This document shows, in pieces, positions 1-7,267 of a stretch of 12,111 nucleotides of DNA. The notes beneath the pieces were generated by a model that did no database searches, was not told where the DNA came from, and worked only from the letters and a program-made list of their open reading frames with translations. Source of the DNA: Lutispora sp. (lineage in GTDB: Bacteria; Bacillota; Clostridia; Lutisporales; Lutisporaceae); contig JAUQXG010000153.1 of the NCBI GenBank assembly GCA_030834765.1, forward strand, positions 1 to 12,111, read 5' to 3'. The number at the start of each line of letters is the position of its first letter. Position 1 is the first letter of the stretch. The translations under genes and the position numbers were made by a program.

Positions 1-213
1 AGTCTTTCATTTTTGGACTTCAAGAAGCAAAGACCTGATACCCAGATAAAAGTTGTAGCGGAACAGGATACAAAGGATGAAGCGGCAATATTGTTCAACA
101 AGGGAAATAAAGAGCTTGTAGATGCAGTGAATAAAGCTTTGACTGATATGAAAAACGATGGAACCTATTTAGCAATATCAACAAAATGGTTTGGAGAAGA
201 TGTATCCAAATAG
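1..213 (+). CDS. Amino-acid ABC transporter substrate-binding protein, C-terminal fragment
   Basis: Open frame 1 runs in from the left edge and stops at 211-213, so only the last 70 residues are present. They match the end of a family 3 periplasmic-type solute-binding protein (SBP_bac_3): a segment reading DEAAILFNKGNKELVDAVN, then an ALTDMKNDGTY helix, then a terminal KWFGEDVSK. In this family the NKGN-type stretch lies in the last strand/helix of lobe 1, and the protein is a lipid-anchored extracytoplasmic receptor for an importer. The FGEDVSK tail is typical of cystine-binding members such as Bacillus TcyA, as I recall them, so cystine is my best guess; other polar amino acids are possible. 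The TTG at 13 is internal to the frame and is not a start. A 23-base gap leads to the permease, so the genes are almost certainly co-transcribed. Confidence 0.85.
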   Translation, partial: SLSFLDFKKQRPDTQIKVVAEQDTKDEAAILFNKGNKELVDAVNKALTDMKNDGTYLAISTKWFGEDVSK

Positions 214-236
214 AAAGAATAGAAAGGTGAATTTGT

Positions 237-914
237 ATGTCGGATAGAATGGTAAGGATAGTTGAAATATTAATAGATTCCTTTCTCCCGTTGCTGAAAG
301 CAGGTTTGGCATTTACTGTGCCGCTCACCATTATATCCTTCTTATTGGGGCTTATGGTTGCTTTTATCATAGCCATAATAAAGGTATTGAATATAAAGCC
401 CTTTGTTTCAATAGCATCATTTTATGTTTGGATAATAAGAGGAACACCACTGTTGGTGCAGCTTTTTATTATATTTTATGGACTGCCTAGTGTAGGTATT
501 ACTTTGAATGCAATGACTTCAGCTATAATAGGTTTCACTTTGAGTGTTGGAGCATATGGTTCAGAGATTGTGAGAGCTGCCATATTGTCAGTATCCAAAG
601 GTCAGTGGGAAGCAGCACATGCATTAGGTCTTACAAAAAAGAAGACACTATTTTATGTGATACTTCCCCAGGCTGTTAAGGTAGCAGTACCGTCACTGTC
701 AAACTCTTTTATAAGCTTGGTTAAAGATACATCCTTGGCAGCAGCTGTAACAGTAAAAGAGCTTTTTCAAGTAGCTCAGCAAATCACTGCTCGTACCTAT
801 GAGCCTTTATGGCTTTATATGGAGGCGGCAGCAATATATCTTATATTTTGTACCATTCTTACCTTTGGGCAATCAAAAATGGAAGTATGGTTTAGCAGAC
901 ATATGGCTCAATAG
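237..914 (+). CDS. Polar amino-acid ABC transporter permease (HisM/TcyB-like)
   Basis: A 225-residue integral membrane protein of the His/Glu/Gln/Arg/opine permease family (BPD_transp_1). It would form the transmembrane channel of the importer, probably as a homodimer because only one permease gene is present. Several hydrophobic helices are visible, at roughly residues 12-50, 57-83, 90-115 and 190-212. The RGTPLLVQ motif typical of the family is at 68-75. The cytoplasmic EAA loop that docks on the ATPase is at 125-146 (EAA, then G131, ending LPQA). Length is normal. The start at 237 follows AAAGGTGA at a suitable distance. The gene sits between the binding protein and the ATPase with gaps of 23 and 18 bases, a standard operon. 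Substrate is inferred only; cystine is favoured because of the upstream receptor tail. Confidence 0.92.
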   Translation: MSDRMVRIVEILIDSFLPLLKAGLAFTVPLTIISFLLGLMVAFIIAIIKVLNIKPFVSIASFYVWIIRGTPLLVQLFIIFYGLPSVGITLNAMTSAIIGFTLSVGAYGSEIVRAAILSVSKGQWEAAHALGLTKKKTLFYVILPQAVKVAVPSLSNSFISLVKDTSLAAAVTVKELFQVAQQITARTYEPLWLYMEAAAIYLIFCTILTFGQSKMEVWFSRHMAQ

Positions 915-932
915 AAGAAGGTGGGTATATAA

Positions 933-1688
933 ATGATGATTAAAATTGAAAAAGTATATAAAAAGTTCGGTACACTGGAAGTTCTGAAAAACATTAATAT
1001 GGAAGTAGCCCAGGGAGAGGTTGTATGTATAATAGGCCCTAGCGGCTCAGGGAAAAGTACATTGCTTAGATCCTTAAATCACCTGGAGCGGATCTCCAGT
1101 GGTAGAATTATTATAGATAGTGAACTTCTTGATGAAAGAAAAGATGACATAGATGTTCATAAAATATCCAGCAAGAAAGTTTTAGAAATTTGTGCGGAAT
1201 TAGGTATGGTGTTTCAGCGATTTAATTTGTTTCCACATATGACAGTGATTGAAAATGTCATGCTGTCTCCTATCAGAGTGAAAAAGGTTGATAAAAAAGA
1301 AGCAGAGGAACAAGCATTGGAGCTTTTGAGAAAGGTAGGTCTGCTAGACAAGAAGGATGTTTATCCTTCCAAGCTTTCTGGAGGGCAGCAGCAAAGAGTG
1401 GCAATTGCCAGAGCCTTGGCAATGAAGCCTAAAATAATGCTATTTGATGAGCCTACATCTGCCCTAGATCCTGAACTAGTTAGTGAAGTTCTTGAAGTGA
1501 TTAAGTCACTAGCTAATGAAGGTATGACAATGCTTGTTGTTACCCATGAAATGGGATTTGCTAAAGAGGTTGCAGACAGAGTAGTCTTTATGGATAATGG
1601 CGAAATTATTGAAGAGAATATACCAGATGTTATTTTTAAAAATCCCATTCATGATAGAACAAAAGCTTTCTTGAGCAAGATACTTTAA
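933..1688 (+). CDS. Polar amino-acid ABC transporter ATP-binding protein (GlnQ/TcyC-like)
   Basis: A 251-residue cytoplasmic ABC ATPase that powers the importer encoded just upstream. All catalytic elements are intact: Walker A GPSGSGKS at residues 35-42, Q-loop Q95 in [10 protein letters not shown], signature LSGGQQQR at 148-155, Walker B IMLFDEP at 168-174 with the SALD D-loop, and the switch histidine H205 in VTHEMGF. The [13 protein letters not shown] segment is characteristic of the polar amino-acid uptake (PAAT) subfamily. Two adjacent ATGs (933 and 936) are possible starts; both lie behind AAGGTGGG. It is the last gene of the operon. I see no clear hairpin terminator in 1689-1755, so some read-through toward the Rrf2 gene is possible. 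Confidence 0.95.
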   Translation: MMIKIEKVYKKFGTLEVLKNINMEVAQGEVVCIIGPSGSGKSTLLRSLNHLERISSGRIIIDSELLDERKDDIDVHKISSKKVLEICAELGMVFQRFNLFPHMTVIENVMLSPIRVKKVDKKEAEEQALELLRKVGLLDKKDVYPSKLSGGQQQRVAIARALAMKPKIMLFDEPTSALDPELVSEVLEVIKSLANEGMTMLVVTHEMGFAKEVADRVVFMDNGEIIEENIPDVIFKNPIHDRTKAFLSKIL

Positions 1689-1755
1689 AATATTGGTGAT
1701 ATAAGATCTAGTCCAGAAGTCAACAAATGAAAATATTAGTCCATTCTTATATTAT

Positions 1756-1784
1756 TTGACACCTCTCCAAAATCGTAATATAAT
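1756..1784 (+). promoter_or_regulatory. Consensus SigA promoter of the Rrf2-family gene
   Basis: TTGACA at 1756-1761 and TATAAT at 1779-1784 are separated by exactly 17 bases, a perfect housekeeping promoter. Transcription should begin near 1791, giving a leader of about 45 bases before the ATG at 1836. A promoter this strong in front of a repressor gene suggests that expression is held down by negative autoregulation. Confidence 0.85.
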
Positions 1785-1788
1785 TAAA

Positions 1789-1820
1789 TGTATAGAATTA
1801 GTAGGAATTGATAGTATACA
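1789..1820 (+). promoter_or_regulatory. Possible operator in the Rrf2-gene leader
   Basis: TGTATA at 1789-1794 and TATACA at 1815-1820 form a 6-bp inverted repeat with a 20-base spacer, placed right at and after the predicted start point. A GGAATT motif lies inside at 1804-1809. The position suits a roadblock-type operator for the Rrf2 protein itself. The arms are short and AT-rich, so chance is a real alternative. Confidence 0.3.
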
Positions 1821-1835
1821 AAAGAGGTGCCGCCA

Positions 1836-2279
1836 ATGAAAATATCAACAAAGGGTAGATATGGACTAAGAGCTATGGTAGAGCTGACACTTAAATCTGT
1901 TACGGATCATGTAGCATTGAAGAGTATAGCGGAAAGTCAAAATATTTCTGAAGGTTATCTTGAGCATGTTTTTTCAATGCTTAAAAAAGCAGGATTAGTA
2001 AAAAGCATCAAAGGACCTCAGGGTGGATATTTTCTTGCTGATAAACCATCAAACATATTCGTGGGAGCAATACTAAGAGTCCTTGAAGGCGATTTATCCA
2101 TAGTTGATGAAAAAAGTGATCTCAGTGAAGATAGCATGATTGAAAAATGTATAAAGCTCAATATATGGGATCAAATAGATCAATGTGTAAGTTCGGTAGT
2201 GGATGGAATAACTTTGGAAGACTTGGTTTCTGAATACAAGAAAATGAAGAAGATAGAAGATACAATGTATTATATATAG
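1836..2279 (+). CDS. Rrf2-family transcriptional regulator (CymR-like)
   Basis: A 147-residue winged-helix repressor-type protein. The N-terminus MKISTKGRYGLRAM is the hallmark of the Rrf2 family. The helix-turn-helix lies at about residues 28-51 and the wing, GPQGGYFLA, at 60-68, followed by the RVLEGDLSIV dimerisation segment. The cluster-binding cysteines of IscR (three cysteines at about residues 92-104) are absent; the only cysteines are C105 and C117, spaced C-x11-C. This, with the TLEDLV tail, makes it more like the cysteine-metabolism repressor CymR than IscR. I chose ATG 1836 over the upstream GTG at 1827 because the GTG lies within the Shine-Dalgarno AAAGAGGTG. It follows an amino-acid importer that may be a cystine transporter and has its own promoter. 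No iscS/nifS gene follows, unlike many rrf2 loci. Confidence 0.88.
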   Translation: MKISTKGRYGLRAMVELTLKSVTDHVALKSIAESQNISEGYLEHVFSMLKKAGLVKSIKGPQGGYFLADKPSNIFVGAILRVLEGDLSIVDEKSDLSEDSMIEKCIKLNIWDQIDQCVSSVVDGITLEDLVSEYKKMKKIEDTMYYI

Positions 2280-2354
2280 ATTTATGACTAAAAGCCTATT
2301 AAACATATAGGAAATATAAAGTATAGGTTGCAAATAGGTTCAAAGCTTCTAACA

Positions 2355-3212
2355 TTAAGCTGGCTCAATATGAATGATTACTTCACTTACACCTTGTATT
2401 TTGCTTTTAACGGTTGCTTCTATTTGGTGGGATAAACTGTGAGATTCATCAACAGTCATTGATTGATCAACATGAACATGCAGGTCAATATGAATTTCGT
2501 CTTTTCTGCCTCTAGACCTTATTTTATGGCAGGATTTAACCTTACAGTTTTCCATAACAATATGGGCTATTTGCATCTTATCTATAGCGATTGCATCGCA
2601 TAGGATTGAGGCGCTTTCTTTTAATATTCCCAGTGCTGCCTTGGCGATAAGTAAAGAAATTGTTAATGCAACAATAATATCCATAAGTGGAATGCCTAAT
2701 TTTACCCCTATTAAACTAGCAATAACAGACATGGACATATAGATATCACTTTTCGTATGCAAAGCATCGCATATTAAAAAATCACTCATCAATTCTTTTC
2801 CTTTTTTAGTTTCATAATATACAACCCAAATATTCACAATCAAGGTGATAAACATGACAATGAAGCTGGTTAAATTGATATTAGGAACTGTAGGATTATT
2901 TATGCGGTCAATGAGACTTTTTATAAGGTTCATAAATACGGTAAATAGCAAAGCAGATATAGCAAGGGTAGTGAAAGTTTCAAACTTTTTATGTCCGTAT
3001 GGATGTTCATTATCTATGGGCTTGGAAGCAATGAATATGCCTATAAGACCTATTATATTAGAAGCTCCGTCTGCTAGTGAATGAAAGCCATCCGCTGTCA
3101 TACTTATGGATTTGCTGATAAGCCCATAAAAGATTTTTGCTGTGCTAACTCCAAGATTTAATATGAATATAAATATCAGTACTCTTCTGATTTCTATATA
3201 TTTATTTTCCAT
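2355..3212 (-). CDS. Cation diffusion facilitator family transporter (zinc-type efflux pump)
   Basis: A 285-residue inner-membrane metal/proton antiporter of the CDF family. Six hydrophobic segments occupy about the first 200 residues, followed by a cytoplasmic dimerisation domain (HIDLHVHVDQSMTVDESH and the closing VIIHIEP). The transport site is visible as H44-x3-D48 in helix 2 and H152-x3-D156 in helix 5. The family motif HPYGHKKFE is at 70-78. An H/D pair in both helices is the pattern of zinc (and cadmium/cobalt) carriers, whereas manganese carriers have D/N-type pairs; zinc export is therefore the likely role. The start at 3212 is preceded on the minus strand by AGGAGG with good spacing. 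The gene converges with the Rrf2 gene and is divergent from the ferredoxin gene. No strong terminator is seen in 2280-2354, only a weak CCTAT/ATAGG hairpin. Confidence 0.92.
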   Translation of the reverse strand: MENKYIEIRRVLIFIFILNLGVSTAKIFYGLISKSISMTADGFHSLADGASNIIGLIGIFIASKPIDNEHPYGHKKFETFTTLAISALLFTVFMNLIKSLIDRINNPTVPNINLTSFIVMFITLIVNIWVVYYETKKGKELMSDFLICDALHTKSDIYMSMSVIASLIGVKLGIPLMDIIVALTISLLIAKAALGILKESASILCDAIAIDKMQIAHIVMENCKVKSCHKIRSRGRKDEIHIDLHVHVDQSMTVDESHSLSHQIEATVKSKIQGVSEVIIHIEPA

Positions 3213-3314
3213 ATTATTGCCTCCTGTATTTCATATGATAATCTATATAAGATCATTATATTAACTTAAGCTTGTATTTGAGATGTATCAAAATAAATTT
3301 AACATTGCTGAATT

Positions 3315-3330
3315 ATTATCATTTGATAAT
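3315..3330. promoter_or_regulatory. Palindrome between the CDF and ferredoxin genes (site 1)
   Basis: ATTATCA at 3315-3321 and TGATAAT at 3324-3330 form a perfect 7-bp inverted repeat with a 2-base centre. The half-sites resemble Fur-family operator halves (TGATAAT/ATTATCA), but they face the opposite way round from the usual Fur box. It lies in the shared upstream region of a metal exporter and an iron-sulphur protein. Binding by a metalloregulator is a guess. Confidence 0.35.
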
Positions 3331-3342
3331 GAGAAGCTTTAT

Positions 3343-3359
3343 AGAATTATTACGATTCT
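3343..3359. promoter_or_regulatory. Palindrome over the ferredoxin -35 region (site 2)
   Basis: AGAAT at 3343-3347 and ATTCT at 3355-3359 are inverted around TATTACG. The right half contains ATTACGA, which matches one arm of the Bacillus Zur box; the left arm does not match. TGAGAA (3330-3335) and TTCTCA (3356-3361) form an additional enclosing inverted repeat. The site overlaps the proposed -35 of the ferredoxin gene. Confidence 0.3.
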
Positions 3360-3378
3360 CAATGCCATATGTTAAAAT
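3350..3378 (+). promoter_or_regulatory. Possible ferredoxin promoter (extended -10)
   Basis: TAAAAT at 3373-3378 is preceded by TG at 3370-3371, giving an extended -10 box. The -35 would be a poor TTACGA at 3350-3355, 17 bases upstream. This is the best candidate I find in 3213-3444 for the ferredoxin gene, but it is not strong. Confidence 0.35.
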
Positions 3379-3444
3379 AAGAATAATAATGGAAATTATG
3401 TACAATAATATGAAGAAAGCATAGAAATAATTGGAGGAAAGAAA

Positions 3445-3633
3445 ATGAAAGTAAAAGTTGATCCAGAGTTGTGTATAAGCTGTGGTTTATGTGTCAACAT
3501 GTGTCCAGAAGTTTATCAGTTTGATGATGATGATAAAGCAAAGGCTATAGTGGAGACCGTGCCCCTAGATCATGAGGCCCATGCTAAGGAAGCTTTAGAA
3601 AGCTGTCCAACAAGCGCGATTTTTGAAGAGTAA
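3445..3633 (+). CDS. Ferredoxin, single [4Fe-4S] cluster
   Basis: A 62-residue acidic, soluble electron carrier. The cluster ligands are C10, C13 and C16 (CISCGLC) with the distant C54 followed by P55, as in the Thermotoga maritima type monocluster ferredoxin. C20 is also present. In the Thermotoga protein the equivalent cysteine forms a disulphide with one near residue 43; here that partner is missing (HEAHAK region), so C20 should be a free thiol. Length is normal for the type. The start is preceded by TTGGAGGAAAG. It stands alone as its own transcription unit, so its redox partner cannot be told from context. Confidence 0.95.
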   Translation: MKVKVDPELCISCGLCVNMCPEVYQFDDDDKAKAIVETVPLDHEAHAKEALESCPTSAIFEE

Positions 3634-3643
3634 AGTAGAATTT

Positions 3644-3677
3644 AAAAAGGTAGCCACCTTAAGTTGGCTACCTTTTT
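3644..3677. terminator. Rho-independent terminator after the ferredoxin gene
   Basis: A 13-bp perfect stem (3644-3656 with 3665-3677, core GGTAGCCA/TGGCTACC) closes an 8-base loop. It begins with five A and ends with five T, so it can act in both directions; its main job is ending the ferredoxin transcript 11 bases after the stop codon. Confidence 0.9.
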
Positions 3678-3716
3678 ATAATTGTGGATAATGTTATGTT
3701 GGTGTATATATAAAGG

Positions 3717-3745
3717 TTGAAGTGTGTGATTTTTAATCATATAAT
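3717..3745 (+). promoter_or_regulatory. SigA-type promoter of the chemoreceptor gene
   Basis: TTGAAG at 3717-3722 and TATAAT at 3740-3745 are 17 bases apart, with the predicted start near 3752, 32 bases before the ATG at 3784. No flagellar-sigma (SigD-type) promoter is visible, so the receptor may be expressed independently of the flagellar regulon. Confidence 0.6.
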
Positions 3746-3783
3746 AATATTATAAATTAATTTTGAGAAAGAGGTGGACATGC

Positions 3784-5382
3784 ATGGGGAAACTCTTGTG
3801 GGGGTCAATAGGATTAGATGTATTTCTAGGAATAGGAGCCTTTTTATTTAGGAATAACGCTATTGTATTTGCCTTAATACTATTTGCATTTATTGCAATG
3901 AAGCTGTTTGTTTTTTTTGGCTTGAGCAAAGCATCGAGTTATATGCGTGCCCATATGGAAGAAATATTAAATGGACAAATGAATTTAAATATGAGAAAAA
4001 CTAATTTTGATATTATCAATAAAGTGGGAGAGCGAATAAATAAATATACCAGTAAAGTAAGGGGTTTAGTTGGAGATTATGTCAGTATAACTGAAAGAAC
4101 GCTAAAGGGCTCTCACTATATGAGAGATCAGTCAGAGCAGCTAAGAATATCTTCATCTGAGATCGCTTCAACTGTTTTAAGCATTGCAGATTCAGTAAAT
4201 GAACAAGCTATTGAAACTGCAAATGTAAAGGAGCAAATAGATAAGTTTGCTTTAGAAGTAAATGAAATAGATAGAAATGCAAATGATAGTATGAAAGTAG
4301 CAGGAGATACACAAAAAATCGTTAAAGACAGTTTTGATGCTTTTAAAGAAGTAGTTTTAAGAATTGAAGGGCTTAAGGATTATAATCAGAAAGTCCTTCA
4401 GGATATAAATAATTTGGATAAAAGTGCCAATGAGATTAATGTAATCACAGAAGCGGTAGACAATATATCTTCTCAGACTCATCTTTTAGCATTAAATGCT
4501 TCTATCGAGGCAGCAAGAGCAGGAGAAGCAGGCAGAGGCTTTGCAGTAGTAGCAGGAGAGGTTGGCAAGCTGGCAGATCAATCTTCAAACTCAGCAAAAC
4601 AGATAAAAGAGCTTCTTGAAAATATAATTGGAGAAATAAAGAATTTACAGCTGCATATGAAGGAACAGTCAAATGTGATTCAGCGTAATGTTGCTTATGC
4701 AGTGGAGTCCTTGAGCAAATCAGAACAGATCGATATGGCATTAAATGATAATGTAAAGGCTGTGGAAAGAATATCTAAGCTTACGGATAGCCAACTAAAA
4801 GAGATAGAGCTTATTATGAATTCTATAGGGGTTATCAATGATGCAACGCAGCAAAATGCAGCAGTAACAGAAGAGATAACTGCTTCAACACAGGAACAGC
4901 TTTCTATTATAGAAGCCATGAGTTCAAATGTCCTAGAGCTTGTGGATAGTGTTGAAAATTCAAGTAAAATGATTGACAAGTTCATGGATGGATTTAAAAT
5001 GACCGATAGTATAAAAGAAAAAATAGCGAAGACCAAAGAAATCATGAAACAGATCATAAACAGTGATGAAGTGTGCTCTATGGAGGAGAATAAATTTACA
5101 CAATATCTAAAGAAGGCACTGGAAAAGTCTGCTATATTAGAATTAATTGCAGTAATAGATACCAATGGCTTTATTGTGGGAGCAACCGTTGAAATACCTA
5201 AACATTTAAGGAACTGTTCTTCCAGGCCTTATTTCATGCCTGCTCTAAAAGGAGAGACCTATGTGTCAAAAGAATACATATCTACGGTAGGAGGCCATTA
5301 TAATATAACTGTATCAATGCCTATCATAAAAGATGGAAAAATAATCGGGGTATTGCTAAGTGATATAAACATAAACGAATAG
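3784..5382 (+). CDS. Methyl-accepting chemotaxis protein with a C-terminal Cache-like domain
   Basis: A 532-residue chemoreceptor. Two hydrophobic helices at about 7-22 and 27-47 are joined by only a few residues, so there is no extracellular sensor. A helical, degenerate HAMP-like stretch (about 48-105) leads into the coiled-coil methyl-accepting signalling domain. Its conserved hairpin tip, which contacts CheA and CheW, is at about 227-268 ([31 protein letters not shown]). After the returning helix, residues 448-532 form a separate alpha/beta unit. Its features, [16 protein letters not shown] at 481-484, [11 protein letters not shown] and the final [11 protein letters not shown], are those of a Cache/PDC sensor domain. 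That domain would lie in the cytoplasm. ATG 3784 follows GAGGTGG (3771-3777); the upstream TTG at 3763 lies before this Shine-Dalgarno, and the ATG at 3780 is out of frame. The signal sensed is unknown. Confidence 0.9.
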   Translation: MGKLLWGSIGLDVFLGIGAFLFRNNAIVFALILFAFIAMKLFVFFGLSKASSYMRAHMEEILNGQMNLNMRKTNFDIINKVGERINKYTSKVRGLVGDYVSITERTLKGSHYMRDQSEQLRISSSEIASTVLSIADSVNEQAIETANVKEQIDKFALEVNEIDRNANDSMKVAGDTQKIVKDSFDAFKEVVLRIEGLKDYNQKVLQDINNLDKSANEINVITEAVDNISSQTHLLALNASIEAARAGEAGRGFAVVAGEVGKLADQSSNSAKQIKELLENIIGEIKNLQLHMKEQSNVIQRNVAYAVESLSKSEQIDMALNDNVKAVERISKLTDSQLKEIELIMNSIGVINDATQQNAAVTEEITASTQEQLSIIEAMSSNVLELVDSVENSSKMIDKFMDGFKMTDSIKEKIAKTKEIMKQIINSDEVCSMEENKFTQYLKKALEKSAILELIAVIDTNGFIVGATVEIPKHLRNCSSRPYFMPALKGETYVSKEYISTVGGHYNITVSMPIIKDGKIIGVLLSDININE

Positions 5383-5389
5383 ATTAAAA

Positions 5390-5423
5390 AAAGGAGAATG
5401 CGCACCAATGCGTATTCTCCTTT
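5390..5423 (-). terminator. Terminator shared by ftsH and the chemoreceptor gene
   Basis: A 15-bp stem (5390-5404 with 5409-5423, one G-T pair in the middle) encloses a CCAA loop. On the minus strand it ends in a run of seven T, so it is a strong terminator for ftsH, 10 bases past its stop. On the plus strand the tail is only TTTC, so it should be weaker for the chemoreceptor gene, whose stop is 7 bases away. Confidence 0.85.
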
Positions 5424-5432
5424 CAAATAGTT

Positions 5433-7256
5433 CTATTGTTTGTTTAGTATGCTCATAAATTCTTCTCCACTAATGGTCTCTTTTTCTATAAGATATTTTG
5501 CCAGCTCATGCATCTTATCCTTATTTTCATTTAAAATATCAATAGCTTTTTGATGGCATTCTTTAATAATCCTTAAAACTTCCTGATCTACCTTAGAAGA
5601 TGTTTCGCCAGAGCAGGAAAGGGATGTATCTCCTCCTAGATATTGATTGGTGACGGTCTCTAATGCCATCATATCAAAATCTTGGCTCATACCATAGCGT
5701 GTGACCATTGCCCTTGCAATCTTGGTAGCTTGTTCAATGTCATTGGAAGCTCCTGTAGTAACAGAACCAAATATAATCTCTTCTGCGGCTCGTCCGCCTG
5801 TAAAGGTGATGATTTTATTCAGTGCCTCTTCCTTTGACATAAGAACATGCTCGTTTTCTTCTACCTGCATCGTGTAACCTAGTGCGCCAGAGGTACGGGG
5901 TATGATGGTGATTTTATGAACAGGAGCCGAGTGCTTTTGACTAGCGGCTACCAACGCATGCCCAATTTCATGGTAAGAAATAATTAATTTTTCTTTAGTA
6001 GAAATTACAGCATTTTTTCGTTGATATCCTGCAATAACAACTTCAACGCTTTCTTCAAAATCATTTTGAGAAACCAATGTTCGCCCAAGTTTCACTGCAC
6101 GAAGAGCTCCCTCATTGATAATGTTGGCAAGATCAGCACCGGAAGCACCTGATGTTGCACGTGCGATGGTATTAAAATTAATGTCCTTTTCCATTTTAAT
6201 ATTTTGGGCATGGACCTTGAGAATTGCTTCACGTCCTGCTAAATCAGGCAGTTCCACTGGGATACGGCGGTCAAATCTGCCGGGTCGCAAAAGTGCCTTA
6301 TCCAGTGTTTCAGGTCGGTTGGTGGCAGCCAATATTACAACACCTTTATTGCCATCGAATCCGTCCATTTCGGAAAGTAACTGGTTTAGTGTCTGTTCTC
6401 GCTCATCGTTGCCGCCTATCATCCCATTATCACGTTTTTTACCTATGGTATCAATTTCATCTATGAACACAATACAAGGAGCTTTTTCTTGAGCCTGTTT
6501 AAATAAATCCCGAACCTTTGCCGCACCCATACCAACAAACATTTCTACAAACTCCGAACCGGAAATTGAGAAAAATGGCACCTTGGCTTCACCGGCAACT
6601 GCTTTGGCAAGAAGTGTTTTACCTGTTCCTGGAGGGCCCACAAGCAATGCACCCTTTGGAAGTTTAGCACCAATTGCTGAATATTTGGTTGGATCATGGA
6701 GGAAGTTGACTATTTCAGTGAGCGCTTCTTTTGCTTCATCTTGTCCTGCAACATCAGCAAAGGTCTTGCCAGTCTGTGCTTGTACATAGACCTTTGCATT
6801 GCTCTTGCCAAAGGACATGGCACCTACGCCGCCGCCCATTCGCTTTTTCATTTGTCTAGACATCAACTGTCCTAAACCAAAGAATATTAGTATTGGAATA
6901 ATCCAAGATAGGATAAAGGTTACAATAGGGGAATTTTCTTTTGGGCCTATTTTTGAAAAGGATACGCCTTTCTCATGCAAACGATTTACAAGATCCGGGT
7001 CATCCATTTGACCTGTGTTATAGATACCTTCTTTGCCGGAGGAATCTTTTGCTGTAAATACAATTTGGTTGTTTTGGATTTCTACCTTATTGACATTTCC
7101 TTGTTCTACTTGTGTCAGAAAAGTCCCATAATCCACCTGGGTGATCTGAGTCTTTACTAATGATGGTAATACTAAAGTATTCAACAACATCATAATAATC
7201 ATTACAACTGCATAATAAAATATTAATGGTTTTTTTGTATTTTTTTGTTGCCCCAT
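5433..7256 (-). CDS. ftsH: ATP-dependent zinc metalloprotease FtsH (MarR-linked copy)
   Basis: A 607-residue membrane-anchored AAA+ protease that extracts and degrades membrane and soluble proteins as a hexamer. Transmembrane helices are at about 11-32 and 110-130, flanking a short extracytoplasmic domain. The AAA module has Walker A GPPGTGKT (207-214), pore motif MFVG (239-242), Walker B VFIDEID (263-269) and the second region of homology [21 protein letters not shown] (311-331) with its arginine fingers. The protease site is H429-E430-x-x-H433 (HEIGH rather than the usual HEAGH), with the third zinc ligand probably D506 in ASNDIEQAT. All catalytic residues are present. The start at 7256 follows AAAGGAG on the minus strand. 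The MarR gene lies 11 bases upstream, so the two form an operon. Firmicutes normally carry their main ftsH downstream of tilS-hpt; this context suggests an additional paralogue. Arginine codons include many CGN, unlike the AGA-rich neighbours. Confidence 0.95.
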   Translation of the reverse strand: MGQQKNTKKPLIFYYAVVMIIMMLLNTLVLPSLVKTQITQVDYGTFLTQVEQGNVNKVEIQNNQIVFTAKDSSGKEGIYNTGQMDDPDLVNRLHEKGVSFSKIGPKENSPIVTFILSWIIPILIFFGLGQLMSRQMKKRMGGGVGAMSFGKSNAKVYVQAQTGKTFADVAGQDEAKEALTEIVNFLHDPTKYSAIGAKLPKGALLVGPPGTGKTLLAKAVAGEAKVPFFSISGSEFVEMFVGMGAAKVRDLFKQAQEKAPCIVFIDEIDTIGKKRDNGMIGGNDEREQTLNQLLSEMDGFDGNKGVVILAATNRPETLDKALLRPGRFDRRIPVELPDLAGREAILKVHAQNIKMEKDINFNTIARATSGASGADLANIINEGALRAVKLGRTLVSQNDFEESVEVVIAGYQRKNAVISTKEKLIISYHEIGHALVAASQKHSAPVHKITIIPRTSGALGYTMQVEENEHVLMSKEEALNKIITFTGGRAAEEIIFGSVTTGASNDIEQATKIARAMVTRYGMSQDFDMMALETVTNQYLGGDTSLSCSGETSSKVDQEVLRIIKECHQKAIDILNENKDKMHELAKYLIEKETISGEEFMSILNKQ

Positions 7257-7267
7257 AAAATTCTCCT

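Noticed and set aside
1689..1755. Terminator after the ABC ATPase gene
   Set aside because: No GC-rich hairpin or T run was found, so none is reported.
2289..2340. CCTATT and three ATAGG copies as a terminator or regulatory hairpin
   Set aside because: The stem is only 5-6 bp with a weak T tract; it may aid termination of the minus-strand CDF gene but cannot be supported.
4502..5165. Minus-strand open frames inside the chemoreceptor gene
   Set aside because: Leucine/serine-rich antisense of coiled-coil codons; the plus-strand protein is clearly real.
6115..6492. Plus-strand open frames inside ftsH
   Set aside because: They are shadows of a well-conserved minus-strand gene with no ribosome binding sites and no recognisable protein.
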